Shown here in pieces: positions 7,841 through 15,192 of a stretch of DNA of 22,908 nt (positions are counted from its first letter, which is position 1; each line of letters starts with the position of its first letter). Both the position numbers and the translations under genes were made by a program. The stretch is from NCBI GenBank assembly GCA_002361235.1, contig DESI01000013.1, forward strand, positions 14,758 through 37,665, read 5' to 3'. Under the pieces are notes generated by a model that was not told where the DNA came from, did not search any database, and worked only from the letters and a program-made list of their open reading frames with translations. The stretch comes from Porphyromonadaceae bacterium UBA3318 (GTDB lineage: Bacteria > Bacteroidota > Bacteroidia > Bacteroidales > Muribaculaceae).

Positions 7841-8064
7841 AGATTATGATTCAACGGCAGCACTTCCGATCAGCATTGACCGGAATGGAGGTTCTCAACT
7901 TCCACCCGATAAATATGCTCGTTGCCCCTTGCGGAGGCTAAAAACCTCCGTTCCATGCGACCGAGCACTTTTAATGAGATGGAACAGTCAGGATTCGTTA
8001 TACTTTTTTGTTATATTTTCGCAAAAATCAGCTCACTTATAGAGTGTCTTTCAAAAACTTTTCT
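7841..8064. other. Gene-free stretch with competing inverted repeats
   Basis: No credible coding sequence. GGAATGGAGGTT at 7882-7893 is complementary to AACCTCCGTTCC at 7943-7954 with one wobble. The same right arm also pairs with CGGAGG at 7932-7937 in a short hairpin, so the two folds exclude each other. TGCTCG at 7916-7921 and CGAGCA at 7962-7967 interleave with the first pair, as in a pseudoknot. Downstream of 7970 the DNA is AT-rich and leads into the -7 box at 8065. Confidence 0.45.
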
Positions 8065-8072
8065 TAACTTTG
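8065..8072 (+). promoter_or_regulatory. -7 promoter box of the structured RNA
   Basis: TAACTTTG matches the Bacteroidetes -7 consensus TAnnTTTG exactly and lies just before the first stem of the RNA. The region 19-26 bp upstream shows no good -33 box; the nearest candidate, TTTC at 8049-8052, is too close. Transcription would start at about 8076-8080. Confidence 0.5.
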
Positions 8073-8075
8073 CGC

Positions 8076-8320
8076 CTGTGGTGGTTGCCATAGACCACTT
8101 ACAGACATAGTTAAGAAGCGTTTCAGCGCGTCATTGATACGAATCTGGACAATTCGCGGACATGATGACAAGCAGGAAGACGCTCTTTCTCGGTTGCATA
8201 TATTAGAATGGCGGAGCCATAAATATATCCGGCTGGGAGTGAGCTGATTATTGCGTAATCCTCATGTCAGGCAGTCCAGAGCCGGTATCAGGGATTACTG
8301 AAGATGGCTCACTCTTTTTT
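8076..8320 (+). ncRNA. Structured non-coding RNA of about 245 nt, family not identified
   Basis: The stretch is framed by a -7 box and a U-tract terminator and folds into four consecutive helices that I can trace by eye. Stem 1: CTGT 8076-8079 with ACAG 8101-8104, and GTGGT 8081-8085 with ACCAC 8094-8098. Stem 2: AAG/AGCGTTTC at 8113-8124 with GAAGACGCTCTT at 8176-8187, containing GTCAT 8130-8134 with ATGAC 8165-8169 and CGAAT 8140-8144 with ATTCG 8152-8156. Stem 3: ATATATT 8198-8204 with AATATAT 8222-8228, containing ATGGC 8208-8212 with GCCAT 8216-8220. Stem 4 is the terminator domain. No open frame fits and no plus-strand gene follows, so it is not a leader or riboswitch of a neighbour. 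It lacks the signatures I know of tmRNA, RNase P RNA and SRP RNA. A Bacteroidales 6S-type or Bacteroidales-1-like RNA is possible but not shown. Confidence 0.68.
8237..8320 (+). terminator. Terminal domain and U-tract of the structured RNA
   Basis: GAGTGAGC at 8237-8244 pairs exactly with GCTCACTC at 8307-8314, followed directly by six T at 8315-8320. Inside, GTAATCC 8255-8261 pairs exactly with GGATTAC 8292-8298. The 62-nt interior makes it longer than an ordinary terminator hairpin, so it probably belongs to the RNA structure as well. Confidence 0.75.
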
Positions 8321-8464
8321 ATGTCCGGACTTACGCTGACAATACGATAGGGGCCGCTATGGCCGTGCCTCTAATTACGAAGCGGCCGCATCATAATGAC
8401 GGTCATGTATTTCGAATAACTGCTCAATCATACTTCACGCTTTAACCTACTAAAAGATTAGCAC

Positions 8465-8492
8465 AGAGGGCATCCCGCGCGGGATGCCCTCT
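8465..8492. repeat. Perfect 28-bp GC-rich palindrome downstream of higA
   Basis: The halves 8465-8478 and 8479-8492 are exact reverse complements (AGAGGGCATCCCGC and its complement). It lies 69 bp past the higA stop. No strong T-run follows on either strand, so terminator function is uncertain. It is 25/28 identical to the core of the terminator at 9418-9467 on the other side of higBA. The remaining DNA from 8321 to 8560 holds only minor inverted repeats (GGCCGCT near 8352 with AGCGGCC near 8381; ATGAC/GTCAT near 8396-8406). Confidence 0.7.
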
Positions 8493-8560
8493 ATTGGTTC
8501 GTATATCCTGTATCGTGCTGCCGGACCTGTAATCTTATAATTAGGCGGGATTTTGGTAAC

Positions 8561-8938
8561 TCATACTCCAAGGACAATGGCCGGATCGATCTGTAGTTCT
8601 GTTGAGATTCTGCGGCCGACCTTTAGTGTAGGTTCCGCTTTGCCGGATAGGAAGTCGCAGATACGCGACGGACTTACACCTATCTTCTTGGCAAGTGCAG
8701 CCTGAGAAAGTCCCATTTCATACATGCGCAATTTAAGTAAGTCAATCAAGGATGGCTCACCGATAGGAAAATGTACGTCCTCATACTCCTGTACAAGACG
8801 GGACAGAAGATAGAGCTCGATGCTATTCGGATCGTCATCAGGTGTGTTGTCATGGACCTGAGGCAACAACTCGTCTATTCGGCTCATGGCCCAGTTGTAC
8901 TGAGCCTCATTCTCTATAGTTGTATTAATATTTTCCAT
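8561..8938 (-). CDS. higA: HigA-type antitoxin, XRE-family DNA-binding protein
   Basis: A 125-residue protein when begun at the ATG at 8938-8936. The frame is open to 8989, but that start would overlap the toxin gene by 41 bp and add a basic tail without family likeness. The N-terminal half (ENEAQYNWAMSRIDELLP, then SIELYLLSRLVQEYEDVHFP) is the toxin-binding part found in COG5499 HigA proteins. The C-terminal half is a helix-turn-helix: MGLSQAALAKKIGVSPSRIC, followed by DFLSGKAEPTLKVGRRISTEL. HigA neutralises HigB and normally represses its own operon. It lies 10 bp after higB in the toxin-first order typical of higBA. The AT content is higher than in the flanking operons, which fits an acquired module. 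Confidence 0.9.
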   Translation of the reverse strand: MENINTTIENEAQYNWAMSRIDELLPQVHDNTPDDDPNSIELYLLSRLVQEYEDVHFPIGEPSLIDLLKLRMYEMGLSQAALAKKIGVSPSRICDFLSGKAEPTLKVGRRISTELQIDPAIVLGV

Positions 8939-8948
8939 AGGTGTTGAA

Positions 8949-9245
8949 TTAAACTTGTGATGCGTCTTTGATTTTATCGTATTCGGCATGAGAGCCTATG
9001 AATCTGATATAAACATATTCATGTTTAAATTGGATTACGACAATAAGACGAAAGTCATTCTTTTTTATGTTGAATACATAGTGTTGATTGCCAACACTGT
9101 CCACTGAATTGAACGTCGCCTTAATATCGGCAAAATTCTTCCAATGACTTTTCTTCGTTTTAGAGTGCCATTCCTCCAGAGCATCCTTTGCTTGCGGATG
9201 TTTGGTGTAATAGTCAACCAATGTCTTTTTCGCAACTATATTCAT
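8949..9245 (-). CDS. higB: HigB-type toxin, mRNA interferase
   Basis: A 98-residue protein of the HigB family (RelE-like fold), a ribosome-dependent mRNA endonuclease. Visible family features are DYYTKHPQAKDALEEWHSKT near the N-terminus, WKNFADIKATFNSVDSVGN, and the strongly conserved end NDFRLIVVIQF, then VYIRFIGSHAEYDKI. These cover the beta-sheet with basic and His/Tyr residues expected at the active site. The length is normal and no truncation is seen, so the toxin appears intact. It is the first gene of a two-gene operon with higA and starts about 290 bp from the end of guaA, beyond the guaA terminator. Confidence 0.92.
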   Translation of the reverse strand: MNIVAKKTLVDYYTKHPQAKDALEEWHSKTKKSHWKNFADIKATFNSVDSVGNQHYVFNIKKNDFRLIVVIQFKHEYVYIRFIGSHAEYDKIKDASQV

Positions 9246-9261
9246 AGCAGAATTTTTATTA

Positions 9262-9300
9262 AAAACGTTTTAAAATTGCGAATATTATTCCGAATCGCAA
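9262..9300 (-). promoter_or_regulatory. Candidate higBA operator
   Basis: Two inverted repeats lie 17-55 bp upstream of the higB start: a perfect AAAACGTTTT at 9262-9271, and TTGCGA 9276-9281 with TCGCAA 9295-9300. HigA-type antitoxins usually bind palindromes in this place. No exact TAnnTTTG box is seen on the minus strand. The rest of the 9246-9417 gap is AT-rich with nothing else I can name. Confidence 0.35.
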
Positions 9301-9417
9301 AATATCATCTGCGTCCAATAGAATTTTAACATAAGGCATTTTGACCGTTGCCATGCGCGGCTGGGGATTGTCTGCGCTATTGTTTGACGGTAAATGTCAT
9401 GCTCTATAAATAATAGC

Positions 9418-9467
9418 AGCAAAAAAACAGAGGGCACTCCGCGCGGGGTGCCCTCTGTTTTTTTGCT
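9418..9467 (-). terminator. Terminator of the purine operon
   Basis: The arms 9418-9442 and 9443-9467 pair over 25 bp with a single G/T mismatch, core CAGAGGGCACTCCGC. Runs of seven A and seven T lie at the two outer ends, so it forms a classic hairpin plus T-tract on both strands. It lies 70 bp beyond the guaA stop codon and is the first terminator seen after purL. Confidence 0.93.
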
Positions 9468-9536
9468 ACATTTTGAATTGAAGTATTTTCAAAGTCAAAA
9501 TCCGATATTCAGAATTTCGGAATTCAAGATTAGGAG

Positions 9537-11063
9537 TTATTCCCATTCGATGGTGGCCGGCGGCTTGGAGGAGATGTCGTAGACTACGCGGTTCACGCCG
9601 CGGACCTTGTTGATGATCTCGTTGCTCACCTTGGCCAGGAGTTCGTAGGGGAGGTGTACCCAGTCGGCGGTCATGCCGTCGGTGGAGATGACGGCGCGCA
9701 GCGCGACGCAGTTCTCATACGTGCGCTCGTCGCCCATCACGCCTACGCTCTGCACGGGCAGCAGCATCACGCCGGCCTGCCATACCTTGTCGTACCAGCC
9801 GGACTGACGCAGGTTGTCGATGAAGATCTTGTCGGCGGCCTGAAGCACCTGTACCTTATGCGGTGTGATGTCGCCGAGGATGCGGATGCCGAGACCGGGT
9901 CCCGGGAAGGGATGACGGCCAATAAGGTTCTGGTCGATGCCCAACGCGCGTCCCACGCGGCGCACCTCGTCCTTGAACAGCAGACGCAGCGGTTCCACCA
10001 CCTGCAGGTTCATCTCCTTAGGCAGTCCGCCCACGTTGTGGTGAGACTTGATGGTGGCCGACGGTCCCTTGACCGAGCAGCTCTCTATCACGTCGGGATA
10101 GATGGTGCCCTGACCCAGCCAGCGGGCGTTCTCCTCCTTCTTTGCCTCGGCGTTGAACACCTCGACGAAGTCGCGGCCTATTATCTTGCGTTTCTGCTCG
10201 GGTTCGGTGACGCCCTTCAGGTCGTTGTAGAAACGTTCGGAAGCGTCCACGCCCGTCACGTTCAGGCCCATGCCCTGATACGATGCAAGCACGTCCTCGA
10301 ACTCGTTGGCGCGCAGCAGGCCGTTGTTGACGAATATGCAGTGCAGATTATGTCCGATAGCCTTGTGCAGCAGCACGGCGGCCACGGTGGAATCCACGCC
10401 GCCCGACAGACCCATTATCACCTTGTCGTCGCCGATCTTCTCCTTAAGCTCGGCAACTGTGGAGTCGATGAACGAGGCGGGGCTCCATGTGCCGGCGCAT
10501 CCGCAGATGTCCATCACGAAGTTGGACAGCAGTTTCGGGCCGTCGGTGGAATGGAACACCTCGGGGTGGAACTGGATGCCCCAGGTCATCTCGCCGCCGA
10601 TGTGGTATGCGGCATACTTCACGTCCTCGGTCGAGCCGATTACCTCGTAATTGGCGGGCACGGAGGTGATGGAGTCGCCGTGGCTCATCCATACCTGTGT
10701 GGGCGAGGGGAGGCCGTGCATCAGCGAGTCCTCGGGAGCCACGACGCTGAGCATGGCGCGGCCATACTCGCGGCTCGGAGCGCCCTCGACCTCACCGCCG
10801 TAGGCGTAGGCCAGGTACTGCGCGCCGTAGCATACGCCCAGCAGCGGCAGCTTGCCCTTGATCTGCGACAGGTCGGGCTTCGGAGCGTCCGCGTCGCGAA
10901 CCGACGCCGGGCTGCCCGACAGTATCACTCCCTTCACGTCCGCGTCAATCTCCGGAATCTTGTTGAAGGGATGGATCTCGCAATACACGTTCAGCTCGCG
11001 CACACGGCGCGCTATGAGCTGGGTGTACTGTGAGCCAAAGTCCAATATCAGAATTTTTTCCAT
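9537..11063 (-). CDS. guaA: GMP synthase (glutamine-hydrolysing)
   Basis: GuaA converts XMP to GMP with ATP and glutamine, the last step of guanine nucleotide synthesis. The 508-residue protein is complete. The class I amidotransferase domain carries the nucleophile Cys78 in GVCYGAQYLA and His166 and Glu168 in GIQFHPEVF. The ATP-pyrophosphatase domain carries the P-loop SGGVDST at 220-226, followed by the XMP-binding and dimerisation domain ending in KPPATIEWE, the usual family C-terminus. It is the last gene of the operon, 19 bp after guaB, and a strong terminator follows. Confidence 0.98.
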   Translation of the reverse strand: MEKILILDFGSQYTQLIARRVRELNVYCEIHPFNKIPEIDADVKGVILSGSPASVRDADAPKPDLSQIKGKLPLLGVCYGAQYLAYAYGGEVEGAPSREYGRAMLSVVAPEDSLMHGLPSPTQVWMSHGDSITSVPANYEVIGSTEDVKYAAYHIGGEMTWGIQFHPEVFHSTDGPKLLSNFVMDICGCAGTWSPASFIDSTVAELKEKIGDDKVIMGLSGGVDSTVAAVLLHKAIGHNLHCIFVNNGLLRANEFEDVLASYQGMGLNVTGVDASERFYNDLKGVTEPEQKRKIIGRDFVEVFNAEAKKEENARWLGQGTIYPDVIESCSVKGPSATIKSHHNVGGLPKEMNLQVVEPLRLLFKDEVRRVGRALGIDQNLIGRHPFPGPGLGIRILGDITPHKVQVLQAADKIFIDNLRQSGWYDKVWQAGVMLLPVQSVGVMGDERTYENCVALRAVISTDGMTADWVHLPYELLAKVSNEIINKVRGVNRVVYDISSKPPATIEWE

Positions 11064-11082
11064 AGGAATATGTTCTTAAAGA

Positions 11083-12558
11083 TTATCCCTCGCCGCGCGA
11101 GTAGTTGGGAGCCTCCTTGGTGATGGTCACGTCGTGGGGATGGTTCTCGACCACGGCTGCCGAAGTGATTCTCACGAACTTGGCCTCGTGGAGCGCGTCG
11201 ATGTTCTTGGCGCCTACATACCCCATGCCCGAGCGGAGGCCGCCGATGAGCTGATAGACAGTCTCGCCGAGCGTTCCCTTGTAAGGCACGCGGGCCACGA
11301 TGCCCTCGGGCACCAGTTTGGAGGCGTCGCAGGTCTCGCCCTGGAAGTAGCGGTCCTTGGAACCGGCCTGCATGGCCTCGACGGAACCCATGCCGCGGTA
11401 TGCCTTGAACTTACGTCCGTTGTAGATGATGGTCTCGCCGGGAGATTCCTCCACGCCGGCGAACATGGAACCCATCATCACGCAGTCGCCGCCGGCTGCA
11501 AGAGCCTTGACGATGTCGCCCGAATAGCGGAGACCGCCGTCGGCGATTACGGGTACGCCATATTTATGCGCGGCCTGAGCTGCGTCGAAGATGGCCGTGA
11601 GCTGGGGCACTCCCACACCGGCCACGATGCGCGTGGTGCAGATGGAACCCGGACCGATGCCCACCTTGATGCCGTCGGCGCCGGCCTTGACCAGATATTC
11701 GGCGGCCTCGGCCGTGGCGATGTTGCCCACTACTACGTCGATTGTCGGGAATTTCTCCTTCACAGCCTTGAGCGTGCGGATCACGTTGGCCGAATGACCG
11801 TGTGCCGTGTCGATCACGACGGCGTCCACGCCATTCTCCACCAGTGCCTCGACGCGCTTCAGCACGTCGCCGGTCACGCCCACGCCCGCAGCCACGCGCA
11901 GACGCCCCTTGGCATCCTTGCAGGCGCGCGGATACTCGGCTATCTTCGTGATGTCGCGGTATGTGATGAGGCCCACCAGGTGGTTCTCCTTGTCCACCAC
12001 AGGCAGCTTCTCGATCTTGTTCTGCAGCAGGATCTTCTTTGCTTCGTCCAGGTCGGTCATGTCGGTGGTGATGAGCTTGTCGGAAGTCATGATCTTCTCC
12101 ACCGGCACGTTGAGGTCGGACTGGAAGCGGAGGTCACGGTTGGTGATGATGCCTATCAGGTGGTTCTCGTCGTCCACCACGGGGATGCCGCCGATGCGGT
12201 TTTCGCGCATCAGGCGCAGGGCCTGTGCCACGGTGGCCTCCTTGGTGATGGTGATGGGGTCGTAGATCATACCCGAGTCGGCGCGTTTCACCTTGCGCAC
12301 CTGTGCGGCCTGGTCGGCGATGGACATATTCTTATGAATCACGCCGATACCGCCCTCGCGGGCGATTGCGATGGCCATTGGGGCCTCGGTCACGGTGTCC
12401 ATGGCGGCGGACACCATCGGTATCTGAAGCTCGATGTTACGCGAGAATCGCGATTTGAGCTGCACCAGGTTCGGGGTCACCTCAGAATATGCCGGTATGA
12501 GCAGCACGTCGTCGAAGGTGAAGCCTTCCTGGGATATTTTCTCTGATTGGAATGACAT
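11083..12558 (-). CDS. guaB: Inosine-5'-monophosphate dehydrogenase
   Basis: GuaB oxidises IMP to XMP with NAD, the committed step towards GMP. The start at 12558 gives MSFQSEKISQEGFTFDDVLL and 491 residues; the frame is open to 12651, but that would overlap purA and add 31 residues without family likeness. The TIM-barrel catalytic domain has the active-site Cys307 in GPGSICTTR, the DGGLRYSGD phosphate-binding loop and the flap YRGMGS. Two CBS domains are inserted at about residues 95-210 (IGGIPVVDDENHLIGIITNR and IEKLPVVDKENHLVGLITYR), which in this family bind adenine and guanine nucleotides for allosteric control. It starts 7 bp after purA and precedes guaA by 19 bp. Confidence 0.98.
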   Translation of the reverse strand: MSFQSEKISQEGFTFDDVLLIPAYSEVTPNLVQLKSRFSRNIELQIPMVSAAMDTVTEAPMAIAIAREGGIGVIHKNMSIADQAAQVRKVKRADSGMIYDPITITKEATVAQALRLMRENRIGGIPVVDDENHLIGIITNRDLRFQSDLNVPVEKIMTSDKLITTDMTDLDEAKKILLQNKIEKLPVVDKENHLVGLITYRDITKIAEYPRACKDAKGRLRVAAGVGVTGDVLKRVEALVENGVDAVVIDTAHGHSANVIRTLKAVKEKFPTIDVVVGNIATAEAAEYLVKAGADGIKVGIGPGSICTTRIVAGVGVPQLTAIFDAAQAAHKYGVPVIADGGLRYSGDIVKALAAGGDCVMMGSMFAGVEESPGETIIYNGRKFKAYRGMGSVEAMQAGSKDRYFQGETCDASKLVPEGIVARVPYKGTLGETVYQLIGGLRSGMGYVGAKNIDALHEAKFVRITSAAVVENHPHDVTITKEAPNYSRGEG

Positions 12559-12565
12559 GGCGGGC

Positions 12566-13864
12566 TTATTTAATGAATTCTTGTAATGCGGGAGAGGTGA
12601 TGAAAGTCTGGGTGCGGTCCGGGCCGACGGAAACGAGTCCGACGGGCACACCGGTCAGCTCCTTGATGGTCTCGAGATACTTCTTGGCGTTCTCGGGCAG
12701 GTCCTCGTAGCTGGTCACGCCGGTTATGTCCTTCTTCCAGCCGGGAAGTTCCACGAACACGGGCTTGACGCGTTCCAGCGCGGCGATAGTGGCCGGCGGA
12801 TTCTCTATCATCTTGCCGTCCAGCTCATAGCCCTTGCAGATCTTGAGGGTGTCGATGCCGCTGAGCACGTCGAGCAGCGTGATGGCCCAGTTGGTGATGC
12901 CGGCTAATTGCGCGGTGTAGCGGGCCACCTGGGCGTCGAGCCAGCCCACACGGCGCGGACGGCCCGTTACGGTGCCGTATTCGTGGCCGCGTTCGCGGAT
13001 GCCGTCGCCAATCTCGTCGTGCAGCTCGGTGGGGAAGGGACCCTCGCCCACGCGGGTGCAGTAGGCCTTCAGCACTCCGGCCACGGTGCCGATGTGCTGC
13101 GGGGCGATACCGGCGCCTACAGGCACGGAAGCCGACGACGGCGTGGAGGATGTGACGTAGGGATAGGTGCCGTGGTCGATGCACAGCATCATGCCCTGCG
13201 CGCCCTCGAACAGAATGTGGCCGTCGCCCTTGAGGTGATGATTGATGAGCGCCGAGGTATCGGTTATCATGTGGCCGATCTGACGGGCTATCTCCATATA
13301 CTGGTCGTACACTTGGTCGACGTCGAATTCAGGGAGTCCGAGAGCCTTGAGTTCCGGATTCTTGACAGCCAACGCGGCCTCGAGACGCTTGCGGAAATAT
13401 GCGGGTTCCTGCAGGTCGCCGATGCGGAGGCCGATGCGCGAATACTTGTCGGCGTAGGCCGGACCGATGCCGTTCTTGGTGGTGCCGATCAGGTCGGAGC
13501 CGCGGTTGCCCTCGTAGGCGCCGTCCAGTACGGAATGCCACGGCATTACCATCGCGGCGCGGTCGGAGATGTACATCTTATAGTCGGTGACCCCCTCGTC
13601 TGCCAGCTTCTTAAGCTCGGCCACTACCGATACGGGATTCACCACCATGCCGTTGCCCATCACGTTGATGGTCTCGGGGTTGAAGATGCCCGACGGAATG
13701 GAGCGCAGGCTGTGCTTGCGGCCGTCGAACATCACGGAGTGGCCCGCGTTGTTGCCGCCCTGGTAGCGCACCACCATGTCGGCGTGGCTCGCGAAGTAGT
13801 CGGTGATTTTACCTTTGCCTTCGTCTCCCCACTGGGAGCCGAGTACAACTAATGTCTTTGCCAT
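12566..13864 (-). CDS. purA: Adenylosuccinate synthetase
   Basis: PurA joins IMP and aspartate with GTP to give adenylosuccinate, the first step from IMP to AMP. The 432-residue product is full length. The GTP-binding and catalytic loop is GSQWGDEGKGK at residues 9-19 with Asp14, and the general acid His42 lies in GGNNAGHSV. Further family stretches are GTTKNGIGPAYADK and, in the middle, VGEGPFPTEL and VTGRPRRVGWLD. It lies between purB and guaB, so the AMP and GMP branches are made from one transcript. Confidence 0.98.
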   Translation of the reverse strand: MAKTLVVLGSQWGDEGKGKITDYFASHADMVVRYQGGNNAGHSVMFDGRKHSLRSIPSGIFNPETINVMGNGMVVNPVSVVAELKKLADEGVTDYKMYISDRAAMVMPWHSVLDGAYEGNRGSDLIGTTKNGIGPAYADKYSRIGLRIGDLQEPAYFRKRLEAALAVKNPELKALGLPEFDVDQVYDQYMEIARQIGHMITDTSALINHHLKGDGHILFEGAQGMMLCIDHGTYPYVTSSTPSSASVPVGAGIAPQHIGTVAGVLKAYCTRVGEGPFPTELHDEIGDGIRERGHEYGTVTGRPRRVGWLDAQVARYTAQLAGITNWAITLLDVLSGIDTLKICKGYELDGKMIENPPATIAALERVKPVFVELPGWKKDITGVTSYEDLPENAKKYLETIKELTGVPVGLVSVGPDRTQTFITSPALQEFIK

Positions 13865-13883
13865 TGTATTGATTAGAAAAGGG

Positions 13884-15185
13884 TTACTCGGCGTCTCCGA
13901 AAACCTGTTTGTAGATGTAATCCACGTTCTTGAAATAGTAGTCGAGCGTGAAGCAGTTGTCCAGCTCCTCTTTGGTGAGGTTCTCCGACACTGTCGAATC
14001 CTGTGCCAAGAGTTCGGCGTAGGGCTTTCCTTCGGCCATGGCCTTCATCGCCAGAGGCTGTACGGTGTCGTAAGCCTTCTCGCGCGAGAATCCCTTGTTG
14101 ATCAGGGCGTTCATGACACGCTGGGCGAAAATCACGCCGTTGGTCATGTAGATGTTGCTCTTCATGCGCTCGGGGAACACCGTGAGGTTGCCAAGGATGT
14201 TGCCCATGCGGTTCAGCATGTAGTCCAGGAGTTCGGTTGCGTCAGGCAGGATGATGCGCTCGGTGGCGGAGTGCGATATGTCGCGCTCGTGCCAGAGGGC
14301 CACGTTCTGATATGCCGTCTCCATATAGCCGCGCAGCACACGCGCGCAGCCGCACATGTTTTCCGATCCGATGGGGTTGCGCTTGTGGGGCATGGCCGAC
14401 GAGCCTTTCTGGCCCTTGCCGAAAGCCTCCTCCACCTCGTGCACCTCGGTGCGCTGCAGGTTGCGTACCTCCATGGCCATCTGCTCGATGCTGGCGCCGA
14501 TCAGAGCGATGGCAGCCAGATACCATGCGTGGCGGTCGCGCTGTATCACCTGTGTCGACACTGCGGCCGACTCGATGCCGAGGTGCTCGCACACATACTG
14601 CTGCACGAACGGCGGGATGTTGGCGTAGTTGCCCACGGCGCCGCTGATTTTGCCCACTTCAACGCCACGGGCGGCCTCCTCGAAGCGCGCGATGTTGCGC
14701 TGCATCTCCTGATACCACAGCGCCCACTTCAGTCCGAAGCTGGTAACGTCGGCGTGGATGCCGTGCGTGCGACCCATGCAGGGGGTGTCCTTGTACTTCA
14801 TGGCCTGGCTGCGCAGCATTTCGCTGAACTTGACCAGGTCTTTGCGCAGGATGTCGTTGGCCTGCTTGATCAGGTAGCCGTTGGCGGTGTCAACGACGTC
14901 GGTGCTGGTGAGTCCGTAGTGCACCCACTTGCGTTCCTCGCCCAGACTTTCGCTGACGGCGCGGGTGAAGGCCACGATGTCGTGGCGTGTCTGTTCCTCT
15001 ATCTCCTTGATGCGCGGAATGGAGAACGTGGCCTTGGCATACAGCTTCTCGATGTCCTCCGGGGGCACCACGCCAAGTTCGCGCCATGCCTCGGCCGAGA
15101 GAAGCTCGACCTTGAGATAGGCGTCAAATTTATTCTGTTCGGTCCATACAGCCCTCATTTCGGGGCGTGAATAGCGTTCAATCAT
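13884..15185 (-). CDS. purB: Adenylosuccinate lyase
   Basis: PurB releases fumarate twice in the pathway: from SAICAR to give AICAR, and from adenylosuccinate to give AMP. The 433-residue product belongs to the fumarase/aspartase superfamily. The signature loop GSSAMPHKRNP lies at 261-271 with the catalytic serine, and His141 lies in MGRTHGIHA. The HYGLTSTDVVDTA stretch at about 89-101 is the usual substrate-binding region. The length matches the shorter Bacillus-type PurB. It lies 7 bp after folD and 19 bp before purA. Confidence 0.98.
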   Translation of the reverse strand: MIERYSRPEMRAVWTEQNKFDAYLKVELLSAEAWRELGVVPPEDIEKLYAKATFSIPRIKEIEEQTRHDIVAFTRAVSESLGEERKWVHYGLTSTDVVDTANGYLIKQANDILRKDLVKFSEMLRSQAMKYKDTPCMGRTHGIHADVTSFGLKWALWYQEMQRNIARFEEAARGVEVGKISGAVGNYANIPPFVQQYVCEHLGIESAAVSTQVIQRDRHAWYLAAIALIGASIEQMAMEVRNLQRTEVHEVEEAFGKGQKGSSAMPHKRNPIGSENMCGCARVLRGYMETAYQNVALWHERDISHSATERIILPDATELLDYMLNRMGNILGNLTVFPERMKSNIYMTNGVIFAQRVMNALINKGFSREKAYDTVQPLAMKAMAEGKPYAELLAQDSTVSENLTKEELDNCFTLDYYFKNVDYIYKQVFGDAE

Positions 15186-15192
15186 GTCTTTT

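Noticed and set aside
7922..8110. 62-codon plus-strand open frame in the gene-poor region
   Set aside because: It begins at TTG, runs through the inverted repeats and the -7 box and into the structured RNA; no family features.
8076..8320. tRNA, tmRNA, 5S rRNA or RNase P RNA
   Set aside because: No cloverleaf, no tag frame, and none of the conserved core sequences of 5S or RNase P RNA; the short match to a GTTAAG stretch of 5S is chance.
9394..9582. 62-codon plus-strand open frame
   Set aside because: It reads through the operon terminator palindrome and into the end of guaA; not a plausible gene.
9654..11033. 459-codon plus-strand open frame opposite guaA
   Set aside because: It mirrors the conserved guaA gene; the product is a His/Val/Gly/Leu-rich sequence without family likeness, an effect of high-GC codon use on the opposite strand.
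11134..12546. 470-codon plus-strand open frame opposite guaB
   Set aside because: Antisense shadow of guaB; His-, Gly- and Val-rich with no recognisable motif.
13803..15170. 455-codon plus-strand open frame opposite purB
   Set aside because: Antisense shadow of purB with the same biased composition; no domain, signal or start context.
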